NCBI GenBank assembly: GCA_030248135.1
Contig: JASANC010002461.1
Location: 124,001-188,000 of the forward strand
Source of the DNA: Theristus sp. LFF4_11
Lineage: Eukaryota; Nematoda; Chromadorea; Monhysterida; Xyalidae
Direction of reading: 5' to 3'
Length of the DNA stretch: 64,000 bases
Below, piece after piece: positions 55,301-64,000 of this stretch. Each line of letters begins with the position of its first letter. Within the stretch, counting starts at the first letter, position 1. The notes beneath the pieces were generated by a model. The model worked only from the letters and a program-made list of their open reading frames with translations, ran no database searches and was not told where the DNA came from. Position numbers and translations under genes: made by a program.

Positions 55301-58300
55301 CAACCACCACCAGCCGGTACTGGTAGTACAGTCAGTGGACCAGGACCAGGACCAGGGCAAACAACACAACCACCACCAGCCGGTACTGGTAGTACAGTCA
55401 GTGGACCAGGACCAGGACCAGGGCAAACAACACAACCACCACCAGCCGGTACTGGTAGTACAGTCAGTGAACCAGGACCAGGACCAGGGCAAACAACACA
55501 ACCACCACCAGCCGGTACTGGTAGTACAGTCAGTGGACCAGGACCAGGACCAGGGCAAACAACACAACCACCACCAGCCGGTACTGGTAGTACAGTCAGT
55601 GGACCAGGACCAGGACCAGGGCAAACAACACAACCACCACCAGCCGGTACTGGTAGTACAGTCAGTGGACCAGGACCAGGACCAGGGCAAACAACACAAC
55701 CACCACCAGCCGGTACTGGTAGTACAGTCAGTGGACCAGCACCAGGACCAGGGCAAACAACACAACAGCCACCAGCCGGTACTGGTAGTACAGTCAGTGG
55801 ACCAGGACCAAGACCAGGACAAACAACACAACAGCCACCAGCCGGTACTGGTAGTACAGTCAGTGAACCAGGACCAGGACCAGGGCAAACAACACAACCA
55901 CCACCAGCCGGTACTGGTAGTACAGTCAGTGGACCAGGACCAGTACCAGGGCAAACAACACAACCACCACCAGCCGGTACTGGTAGTACAGTCAGTGAAC
56001 CAGGACCAGGACCAGGGCAAACAACACAACCACCACCAGCCGGTACTGGTAGTACAGTCAGTGGACCAGGACCAGGACCAGGGCAAACAACACAACCACC
56101 ACCAGCCGGTACTGGTAGTACAGTCAGTGGACCAGGACCAGGACCAGGGCAAACAACACAACCACCACCAGCCGGTACTGGTAGTACAGTCAGTGAACCA
56201 GGACCAGGACCAGGGCAAACAACACAACCACCACCAGCCGGTACTGGTAGTACAGTCAGTGGACCAGGACCAGGACCAGGGCAAACAACACAACCACCAC
56301 CAGCCGGTACTGGTAGTACAGTCAGTGGACCAGGACCAGGACCAGGGCAAACAACACAACCACTACCAGCCGGTACTGGTAGTACAGTCATTGGACCAGG
56401 ACCAGGACCAGGGCAAACAACACAACCACCACCAGCCGGTACTGGTAGTACAGTCAGTGGACCAGGACCAGGACCAGGGCAAACAACACAACAGCCACCA
56501 GCCGGTACTGGTAGTACAGTCAGTGGACCAGGACCAGGACCAGGGCAAACAACACAACAGCCACCAGCCGGTACTGGTAGTACAGTCAGTGGACCAGCAC
56601 CAGGACCAGGGCAAACAACACAACAGCCACCAGCCGGTACTGGTAGTACAGTCAGTGGACCAGGACCAAGACCAGGACCCGGGCAAACAACACAACAGCC
56701 ACCAGCCGGTACTGGTAGTACAGTCAGTGGACCAGGACCAGGACCAGTGCAAACAACACAACAGCCACCAGCCGGTACTGGTAGTACAGTCAGTGGACCA
56801 GGACCAGGACCAGGGCAAACAACACAACAGCCACCAGCCGGTACTGGTAGTACAGTCAGTGGACCAGGACCAGGACCAGGGCAAACAACACAACAGCCAC
56901 CAGCCGGTACTGGTAGTACAGTCAGTGGACCAGCACCAGGACCAGGGCAAACAACACAACAGCCACCAGCCGGTACTGGTAGTACAGTCAGTGGACCAGG
57001 ACCAGGACCAGGACCCGGGCAAACAACACAACAGCCACCAGCCGGTACTGGTAGTACAGTCAGTGGACCAGGACCAGGACCAGGGCAAACAACAGAACAG
57101 CCACCAGCCGGTACTGGTAGTACAGTCAGTGGACCAGGACCAGGACCAGGGCAAACAACACAACAGCCACCAGCCGGTACTGGTAGTACAGTCAGTGGAC
57201 CAGGACCCGGGCAAACAACACAACAGCCACCAGCCGGTACTGGTAGTACAGTCAGTGGACCAGGACCAGGACCAGGGCAAACAACACCACCACCACCAGC
57301 CGGTACTGGTAGTACAGTCAATGGACCAGCACCAGGACCAGGGCAAACAACACAACCACCACCAGCCGGTACTGGTAGTACAGTCAGTGGACCAGGACCA
57401 GGACCAGGGCAAACAACACAACAGCCACCAGCCGGTACTGGTAGTACAGTCAGTGGACCAGGACCAGGACCAGGGCAAACAACACAACAGCCACCAGCCG
57501 GTACTGGTAGTACAGTCAGTGGACCAGCACCAGGACCAGGGCAAACAACACAACAGCCACCAGCCGGTACTGGTAGTACAGTCAGTGGACCAGGACCAGG
57601 ACCAGGACCCGGGCAATCAACACAACAGCCACCAGCCGGTACTGGTAGTACAGTCAGTGGACCAGGACCAGGACCAGGGCAAACAACACAACAGCCACCA
57701 GCCGGTACTGGTAGTACAGTCAGTGGACCAGGACCAGGACCAGGGCAAACAACACAACAGCCACCAGCCGGTACTGGTAGTACAGTCAGTGGACCAGCAC
57801 CAGGACCAGGGCAAACAACACAACAGCCACCAGCCGGTACTGGTAGTACAGTCAGTGGACCAGGACCCGGGCAAACAACACAACAGCCACCAGCCGGTAC
57901 TGGTAGTACAGTCAGTGGACCAGGACCCGGGCAAACAACACAACCACCACCAGCCGGTACTGGTAGTACAGTCAGTGGACCAGGACCAGGACCAGGGCAA
58001 ACAACACAACAGCCACCAGCCGGTACTGGTAGTACAGTCAGTGGACCAGGACCAGGATCAGGGCAAACAACACAACCACCACCAGCCGGTACTGGTAGTA
58101 CAGTCAGTGGACCAGCACCAGGACCAGGGCAAACAACACAACCACCACCAGCCGGTACTGGTAGTACAGTCAGTGGACCAGCACCAGGACCAGGGCAAAC
58201 AACACAACAGCCACCAGCCGGTACTGGTAGTACAGTCAGTGGACCAGGACCCGGGCAAACAACACAACAGCCACCAGCCGGTACTGGTAGTACAGTCAGT

Positions 58301-61300
58301 GGACCAGGACCCGGGCAAACAACACAACCACCACCAGCCGGTACTGGTAGTACAGTCAGTGGACCAGGACCAGGACCAGGGCAAACAACACAACAGCCAC
58401 CAGCCGGTACTGGTAGTACAGTCAGTGGACCAGGACCAGGACCAGGGCAAACAACACAACAGCCACCAGCCGGCACTGGTAGTACAGTCAGTGGACCAGG
58501 ACCCGGGCAAACAACACAACCACCACCAGCCGGCACTGGTAGTACAGTCAGTGGACCAGGACCCGGGCAAACAACACAACCACCACCAGCCGGCACTGGT
58601 AGTACAGTCAGTGGACCAGCACCAGGACCAGTGCAAACAACACAACAGCCACCAGCCGGCACTGGTAGTACAGTCAGTGGACCAGCACCAGGACCAGGGC
58701 AAACAACACAACAGCCACCAGCCGGTACTGGTAGTACAGTCAGTGGACCAGGACCAGGACCAGGGCAAACAACACAACAGCCACCAGCCGGCACTGGTAG
58801 TACAGTCAGTGGACCAGGACCCGGGCAAACAACACAACCACCACCAGCCGGTACTGGTAGTACAGTCAGTGGACCAGCACCAGGACCAGGGCAAACAACA
58901 CAACAGCCACCAGCCGGTACTGGTAGTACAGTCAGTGGACCAGGACCAGGACCAGGGCAAACAACACAACAGCCACCAGCCGGCACTGGTAGTACAGTCA
59001 GTGGACCAGCACCAGGACCAGGGCAAACAACACAACCACCACCAGCCGGCACTGGTAGTACAGTCAGTGGACCAGCACCAGGACCAGGGCAAACAACACA
59101 ACCACCACCAGCCGGTACTGGTAGTACAGTCAGTGGATCTGGACCGGAGTTAACAACACAGCTACCACCAGCCGGTACAGTACCCACGACCACACAGACC
59201 GTCGCTTTTACCAGTACAACTTCTCGATCTCCTTGCTATTTTTTTACTATTGATGCGCAAACATTCGCAAACGGGGAACCATATTATTTCGAAAACAACA
59301 TTGTGGCGATTAACAATGGAGAAGAAGTTCAAGTTGAACTAAAGTTTCCAGAACCAACAAAAGTTGAAGAGCTTTCAGTGGAGACAGAATCAATTGGGAC
59401 ACCAGTTGAAGTGTATTTCGAAAAATCAGACGGTTCGAGATCAAATCGACTTAACCTTGCAAGCACGGAAGGTGAATTCGTTAAATCTTTGCACACATCA
59501 GAAGACAATGTTGTGGCCGCCGTATTCGAGTTCACTGATGACACAATGGATGCTGAAACTGTACTTTACGAAATCAGGCAACTAAAAGTTAAAGCATGTT
59601 TTGACTATCTGCACACAACAACGACAACGACATCCTGGCCAGGCACTGTCACAGCACCTGGTAATGGACCAGGCACTGCCGTGCCAACAGTTACTGTACC
59701 AAATGAAACAGTACGTCCTCCGGTAGCAGACTGCGAAACGTATGAAATCCGGCCACGCGAATTTCTTGCCACTGATGAAGCTTCAACCATCAATAGTGGC
59801 AGCGCCAGAATTATCAATGGAAACCAAGTTTTGCTATCTTTTTCAAAACCAACCGATTTACAAGAAGTGACGGCAGATGTCGTTGATGATCCGATGGTGG
59901 TCCTAGTAAAATTCAATCGAAACGACTTGACCGCCTCTGATCAGAAGCGTTTGACACCAGCAGAACCAAGTGATCACACACGGACATTGCAAACGGACGA
60001 AAAAATGATTGACTCTATACTGTTCACATTTATAGATGAGAAAAATGGCGTCAACCGCGAACGAATACAAGAAAAAATAACCGATCTGCGTGTTGTGTCG
60101 TGCTACGAGCGGATAGTTTCGGAAGACACTCGGACACCATCGAAACCGGCCGAAACAACCACTTCATCAAAAACATTATCACCTGAATCTGTGACGTCGA
60201 CACAATCCCAGTTGACCCCTGAATCAAAAGAGTGCGATTACTACGTTATCGATCGTCGCGAATTTATTGGCGTCGGACAGTTTCCATACCGCAAAGGTAG
60301 CACAGTTCGCGTTGAGCCCGACAGTGTTGTGACACTCGAGTTTCCACTGGCAACTATTGTCGAACAAATCAGCGTCAAGTCCACCCAATCCAATGACGCA
60401 GTTTCGTATCAATTCAAGCGACTCGATGGAAGTCTGTCGGAAAAGCTTGCAGCGACGACGACCACAATGGAAAATCCGATCTCGGTGGCCGTTTTTGAAT
60501 ATCAAGTGAAACGCATCGAGTTTGAGCCGGTCGACGATGGCATTGACGAAATCGAGGTGAAGGCGTGCAACGCATGGGAAATGCCAGATCAAGCTACGAC
60601 GACATTGCCTTTTGTTACACCAACTCTCCCTGAGACGTCATTGGAAACAGTTCCATATCCTGTGTGTCATGATTATGTGATTGCTTTGACCGACTACATG
60701 TCGCATGGAGCTTTCCCGCTCATCAAGGGCTCTACTGTCAATCTGTTCAAGAATGGTGTGCTAACGCTTGAATTTCCACGAGCCACAATTGTGGAAGAGA
60801 TCGCAGCCGATTCGACATTGCCGGAAAATAAAATTTACATTCAGTTTGAACGCTTCGACGGAAGCAAGTCGGCTGAGATTCTGGCCACCACGTCCGACGA
60901 ACAGGCGCCCACGGTTGCTGCGTCGATTGACGGTGAATTTCAAGTGAAACAAATATTGTTCGACTCAGTGGACGACGGAATTGACGAAATTCGAGTGAAA
61001 GCATGCAATGCCTACGAAACAGTCACGACAAGAACTGTCGCACAAACCACTGCAGCTCTTGGTTCCACAGCTCCGACCACCACAACCACTGTATTTCCAG
61101 CCGTTTGTCGTTACGATCTAGTTCCGCAGGAATTATTCCCACTGGGCACAGTCAGGTACGGTGGCACAACTGTTTCGGCTGCCGACGAATCTTTGATTAC
61201 GATTGACTTTGCTGAACCGGTGCTGCTACAGAACGTCACTGTATGGGCGAATCAGATCATGATTCATTTCGAACTCGTCATGGAATCCGGTCAAGTTATG

Positions 61301-63630
61301 AATTTCGCAACATTCGACTGCTATGAGAAACCATTCCACACGTTGCCGTTGTCATGGATGACTCGGCGCGTCAAGCAAGTGACTTTCACGTTTGAAGCCG
61401 GCAAGACCATTCCTGAAGTCGTCGAGGCTGTGTCGAAGGTGACTGTTGACACGTGCCTCAGTACAAGCAGCACGACTGTTGTTGCCTCGACGTCAACAAC
61501 CGCAACAACGGGCGCCTGCGCCGACTATGAAGTTGTCCCTGAGCAATTGTCACGCAACAGCAATCGTACGCTCGCCAACGGTGTCGTCGCACACTACACT
61601 GCGAACAGTGAGATCGCTTTACAATTCCCGGAGCCCGCTCTTGTGCTGGAGATTGCTTCGCAGACGCGACAGGCCGGCTTTCCCATTCAGGCGCAGTTGT
61701 TCAGCGTCGCCGGCGGGCTGACTTACCACGATCTGACGAGCCAACAGCAACTGAGACATCAGATCAGCGTGAACCAGGCGAATATAACGCTGGTGACGTT
61801 CAGGTTCGTCGAGCACTCCGGCAACATTCACGATGACATCGAAGGAAACGTCGTCTTCTTGAAGCTGGTCGTATGCTTTGGAACGATGCCAACCACTGAG
61901 TCGCCCATCATTCCAACAATCCCGACGACCTCGAAAGAAACCAGCTCAACGGGCAGGACAACACTGACGCCGGGAGCAATCAGGACCACCCCGAATTTAC
62001 CACCTGGAAAAACGGAAGAACCTGTCAAAAAAATGAGAACGTCGAGAGTCCCACAGAAATCTACGACACAGTCGCCAGAAGACGTCAGAACAGTTCAGAA
62101 CACGTTGACCAGCGTGATCGTAACAACGCCGGCCGGCAGAAGAGCAGATTGCGACAGTACGATTGAGCTCGTCTCATTGTCCAGCGCGTCGCCGACGTTC
62201 TCGGCGTCCGACGGATATGGCGCCTCATTCACCGCTGATTCCAACGTTCTCATTCAATTCTCGACGCCCAAAAACGTCACGAGCGCGCGAGCGTTCCTCA
62301 ACACTGACCAAGTGGCTGCCGCCATTCAAGTGATCTTCATCGGCAGCACCGACGGTCGCCGTTCCACCGGTTATCCAGTCGATGATCGTGCGAGCGACGG
62401 CTACTCGTACGCGTTCTTCGGCGGCATTCCGGCCGCTGCGCTTGAGTTCCGACTGAATCAACCGGACATTGAGGCGGCGATGCTCGCGGTGCCGTTTGTC
62501 GGTTTCAACGGCTGCGACATTGGCGACACGAGCACGTCGATGACAGCGACAACGGCGGCGTCGCCAGTGGACGACTGCACGTACGCCGTGCGCGTGTCGG
62601 ACGTGCTCGAGCGCGGCGAACTCCTGTACGGCGGCGACCTGAAGGTGTACCTGGCGACCAGCGGTAAACTCTGGCTGCAATTCTGGTTTCCGCGGACACT
62701 GTTGCACGTCGACGTCGACGGGCGACCGAGCGGCGCGCTGAACGTTGAGCTGCAACGCGCGAACGGCACTCGAGCCGCGTATCGATTGAGGGCGAACGAG
62801 GGCCGCCGATTTGCGGTGAACGCGGAGCGCTTCGATGATGAACGCCAGATATCGGCCGTCGGTTTGTGGCCGGTTGGACAACTGCTCTTCACCGGGTTGG
62901 TCCACGGATGTTCAGCAAAGCGCAACATAATCTCTTGTGCTGCGTTTGCAATATGGAGTCTGTTTTTAATGTGCAGCTTTCTAAACCTTGACCATAAGCA
63001 TCTTCCAAATCTTGAGTCATAAGTAAGGCGATAACTTTTTAAGCAAACCCTTTTAATTGTTATAAGATGAACATATCGCGTGTCGAGTGCAATTGTCATG
63101 TAGCGGAAAAGGCATCGGCGCAAGTTGCTGTAGTTTCCATGATTTTGTATGATGCACATACACCAAGCACACTGAAAGTCGCAGACATTGCACACACTTG
63201 CCACTCGCATCACCAGTCATCGCGACACGGTGAGCACACATCGGTTTTCTTCAAATCATCCGGTTTTCAGCAGCAACAACACCGCTGCCAACATCGAGCG
63301 CCGTCTCGACTGGTTGAACGCCATCTCGAGTGTGACTGTGGTCGCGTGCTACCCGGAGGCGCTGATCACCACGCCCGGAGCAACGTTGATTCCCGGTCAA
63401 CGCACAACGGCAGCAGTGGCGACGACGTCTGCGCCAGGCGATCAACAGATCTGCACGTGCATTCAGCGCTCGAACGCACGTGTGCAACAGCGACACTCGT
63501 CGGACAGGTGCGCTGCTGTTTGTTTGTTTGTTTGTTTGTTTGTTTGTTTGTTTGTTTGTTTGTTTGTTTGTTTGTTTGTTTGTTTGTTTGTTTGTTTGTT
63601 TGTTTGTTTGTAATTTTCAGCCAGAAATAA
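31666..63630 (+). CDS. Giant secreted mucin-like modular protein (about 62-63 exons)
   Basis: No family recognised. Exon 1 (31666-31711) encodes a signal peptide, MRLEIACLILLVCYA. Exons then run 31776-31831, about 32117-32241, 32362-32520, 32691-32740, 33298-33430, 34201-34314, 34507-34607, 35034-35154, 35238-35330, 35424-35500, 35590-35707, 35811-35906, 36005-36048, 36149-36269, 36674-36787, 37242-37342, 37376-37550, 38209-38301 and onward, with compatible phases. The modelled protein has about 6500 residues: some 18 modules of about 95 residues, a poly-Thr segment between modules 8 and 9, then a single 11.5-kb exon (51368-62895) with Cys-bounded domains and a 66-bp tandem repeat, then 63271-63507 and a short last exon ending in TAA. 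Inference: heavily O-glycosylated extracellular or surface protein. The weakest join is 40837-41515, where the frame could also stop at 40854 and split the locus into two genes. The 3' end is also uncertain. Confidence 0.68.
33783..34058 (-). repeat. MITE family B, copy 2 (inverted)
   Basis: Ends CAGTATGGCCGAATAAATAA and CATGTTTACTCGGCCATTCC are inverted repeats with TA outside. It is the reverse-oriented relative of the copies at 30992 and 40980, and lies in the intron before the TEYRYKVC exon. Confidence 0.75.
34408..34502. repeat. MITE family D, copy 1
   Basis: A 95-bp foldback: GCGGCATTCATGAAGTATAT faces ACTGCTTCATGAATGCCCGG, and TTTAGTGAC faces GTCACTAAAT. Other copies are at 34623 and 36563. 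Its right end stops four bases before the start of the coding exon at 34507, inside the splice acceptor TTACAG. Confidence 0.8.
34623..34708. repeat. MITE family D, copy 2
   Basis: GGAGCATTCATGAACCAGTA faces ATACTGCTTCATGAATGCCG. It lies only about 120 bp from copy 1, on the other side of the coding exon 34507-34607. Confidence 0.75.
36563..36653. repeat. MITE family D, copy 3
   Basis: CACGAAGCAGTAATTTAGTG faces CACTAAATACTGCTTCATG, the right end then matching ATGCCGCCTC-type ends of the other copies. It stops about 20 bp before the exon at 36674. Confidence 0.75.
37743..38130. repeat. Degenerate interstitial telomere-like tract, (GCCTAA)n
   Basis: A run of CCTAAGCCTAAG-type hexamers with point changes (CCTAAACC, CCCAAGCC, CCTACGCC), the complement of TTAGGC, the common nematode telomere repeat. 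A 170-bp inverted-repeat element interrupts it (37796-37965). It lies inside the intron 37551-38208 of the giant gene. Confidence 0.75.
37796..37965. repeat. Inverted-repeat element inside the telomere-like tract
   Basis: AGCGCCATTCATGGAGGTTGA at the left is the complement of TCAACCTCCATGAATGGCGCT at the right, over 21 bp. Inside, GACGCGCGCT and GCGCGCTGACG also repeat. I saw no other copy here, although its CATTCATG core resembles family D ends. Confidence 0.75.
40980..41251 (+). repeat. MITE family B, copy 3
   Basis: Left end CGGCTTGGCTGAGTAAGCAT, right end TTATTCTGCCATACTG, with TA outside. The interior (GAGAATTATCTTGACATTCC, CAAGGACTGCCTTATTTATT) matches the copies at 30992 and 33783. 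Confidence 0.75.
41706..43556 (+). other. Poly-threonine exon of the giant gene
   Basis: A single exon of 1851 bp bounded by TTTTTAG and GTGAGT. It opens with TPGNKTITTVSTTIRTTPTT, after which nearly all codons are ACN (Thr) with sparse Pro, Ser, Lys, Ile and Arg. The middle shows a 45-bp higher-order unit coding Pro plus 14 Thr, repeated many times. Synonymous ACA/ACC/ACG/ACT use varies but the protein stays Thr, so selection at protein level is likely. Role by inference: dense O-glycosylation, as in mucin domains. Flanking exon phases (1 in, 1 out) match the module array, so it sits between modules without breaking frame. Confidence 0.8.
46013..46168 (+). repeat. 78-bp direct tandem duplication across a splice donor
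   Basis: The stretch starting TTTGCCCAGCAATGGTAAGT is present twice, head to tail, at 46013 and 46091. Each copy contains the end of the exon finishing at 46026 and its GTAAGT donor, so two identical donors lie 78 bp apart. Using the second would put the intervening bases into the coding frame. Confidence 0.88.
46420..46638. repeat. MITE family C, copy 3
   Basis: Ends ATTCAAACCTGTCCCGACTA with AAATGACGTCAT, and CATGACGTCATTTCAGTGGA with ACAGGTTTAAA. The interior is inverted relative to the copy at 27528. It lies in the intron 46027-46717 of the giant gene. Confidence 0.8.
51121..51313. repeat. MITE family E, copy 2
   Basis: GGCCCGTTCATACTGACGCA faces CATACGTCAGCATGAACAGG. The interior segment CAGGTCTTGTGTTTTAGCAT matches, in complement, the element at 13980-14170. 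It lies in the intron before the giant exon and ends about 55 bp before it. Confidence 0.75.
51775..52838 (+). repeat. Recent 573-bp duplication of a Cys-bounded domain
   Basis: The domain and its preceding linker occur twice, offset by about 573 bp. In the domain proper the two DNA copies differ at only a few positions, for example GAATTTC against AAATTTC and CAGATCTTG against CAGTTCTGG. The linkers are more diverged. This indicates a recent tandem duplication or gene conversion, in contrast to the eight diverged copies downstream of the VNTR. Confidence 0.85.
53035..59180 (+). repeat. 66-bp coding minisatellite (22-residue unit)
   Basis: A tandem array of a 22-residue unit, read roughly as TTQQPPAGTGSTVSG followed by PGPGPGQ. 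By length it holds about 93 units (6.1 kb over 66 bp, not counted one by one). Variants alternate QQPP with QPPP and GPGPG with GPAPG, SEPGPG or GPGPGPGPG, so unit length steps by 6 bp and never breaks frame. Some variants come in blocks, such as the long run of QPPP units at about 54700-56450, as expected from unequal exchange. The Thr, Ser and Pro content implies an O-glycosylated, extended stalk. Confidence 0.93.
63518..63611. repeat. (TTTG)n microsatellite
   Basis: About 23 nearly perfect TTTG units lie between the donor at 63507 and the acceptor TTTTCAG at 63620. The T/G-rich run is in the position of the intron's polypyrimidine tract. It produces long spurious frames in several phases. 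Confidence 0.93.
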
Positions 63631-64000
63631 TCGCTGGCACAATACTTGTTGCAGCAAGGCATGTTCTAAATCTGCGCAGCGGATATCTTATGAATGATGA
63701 AATAAGATCTAAATCTAAATCTTGAAACCCGCTGGCGGTTTTAGAACTGCTCCAAGCATGTGACTCGCTGTGCGAGCCGGTCGCCGTTCACTTCTGCTGT
63801 GTGTTCTTTCATTTCGTAAATTTCATGTTTCAGCTGATAATACACTGACGGACAACTGCATTCATGAAAACATTCGGACTCTTTCAAAGATTGGACACTT
63901 CATTATTGTCTAGATATTACTATGACCGTGATTCTTTGAAAACTAACATGTTGTGTGAGCCTTCCCTCGAGTTTAAATTTTTTCCGTTCAAGTTTTTTTC
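63631..64000. other. Downstream of the giant gene's modelled stop
   Basis: No gene is recognisable. A TTTCAG acceptor-like site at about 63833 is followed at once by stop codons in two frames. The window ends before any clear next gene. Confidence 0.5.

Larger units (their letters stand above)
51368..62895 (+). other. 11.5-kb exon: Cys-bounded domains and Pro/Gly/Thr repeat
   Basis: A single open exon from TTTTTTCAG to GGTTGG. Order: the end of the last 95-residue module; a Thr/Ser linker; two nearly identical Cys-bounded domains (CRYQVMQENYVPNTPI onward, about 51920-52255 and 52494-52830); a Ser/Thr linker; the 66-bp tandem repeat (about 53035-59180); then eight diverged Cys-bounded domains separated by Thr/Pro linkers. 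The Cys-bounded domain, about 115-125 residues, runs C-x-Y-x-V, then V-x-L-x-FP-x-P, then V-x-x-F-x-F, and ends I-x-V-x-A/S-C. Its terminal Cys pair recalls galactose-binding or discoidin-like folds, but I cannot assign it. Confidence 0.8.

Noticed and set aside
53007..59153. 2048-codon + strand frame of repeating HQPVLVVQSVDQDQ-like units
   Set aside because: A phase-shifted reading of the minisatellite. It does not continue into the flanking conserved domains, whereas the Gly/Pro/Thr frame does.
53035..59180. CRISPR-like array
   Set aside because: Units are contiguous with no unique spacers, differ internally and stay in coding frame. This is a coding minisatellite in an intron-bearing genome.
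52972..59193. 2073-codon minus-strand frame of GGCVVCPGPG-like units
   Set aside because: Antisense reading of the same repeat; it begins and ends at the repeat borders and has no domain on either side.
63067..63630. Several frames over the TTTG run reading FVCLFVCLFVCL or KQTNKQTNK
   Set aside because: Artefacts of the microsatellite; the run lies in an intron between 63507 and 63621.

Overview
The window looks like animal nuclear DNA, most probably from a nematode, perhaps an intron-rich, early-branching one. The clues are spliced genes with GT-AG introns and TTTCAG-type acceptors, a degenerate tract of GCCTAA units (complement of the nematode telomere repeat TTAGGC), and metazoan gene families. 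The species is inference. All five genes recognised are on the + strand.

Layout. 1-5278: EARS2, mitochondrial glutamyl-tRNA synthetase, only its extreme N-terminus missing; a decayed hAT transposon with a perfect 8-bp target duplication lies in its last intron. 5823-20644: complete UGGT, the ER folding sensor, 33 exons and about 1561 codons. 21823-23457: MRPL23, mitochondrial ribosomal protein uL23m, 4 exons. 23458-26268: gene-poor, with several inverted-repeat elements. 26269-30427: a seven-transmembrane receptor, 8 exons. 30428-31665: intergenic, with a tRNA-like sequence and a MITE. 31666 to about 63630: one very large multi-exon gene, modelled at about 62-63 exons and roughly 6500 residues.

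The last gene is the most unusual content. It has a signal peptide and about 18 copies of a ~95-residue beta-rich module, most encoded by a repeating exon triplet with the same intron phases. A 1.85-kb exon in the middle of the array codes almost only for threonine. An 11.5-kb exon follows, with ten copies of a second Cys-bounded ~120-residue domain and a roughly 6.1-kb 66-bp tandem repeat rich in Pro, Gly, Thr, Ser and Gln. It looks like a giant secreted mucin-like glycoprotein; I do not recognise the family.

Non-coding sequence is crowded with short inverted-repeat elements. At least five MITE families occur in two to five copies, mostly in introns, and two abut splice acceptors. EARS2 and MRPL23 both serve mitochondrial translation and UGGT serves ER quality control; I see no sign that the neighbouring genes form an operon or pathway. 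Exon boundaries were placed by hand from protein similarity, reading frame and splice dinucleotides, so a few may be off by some bases.
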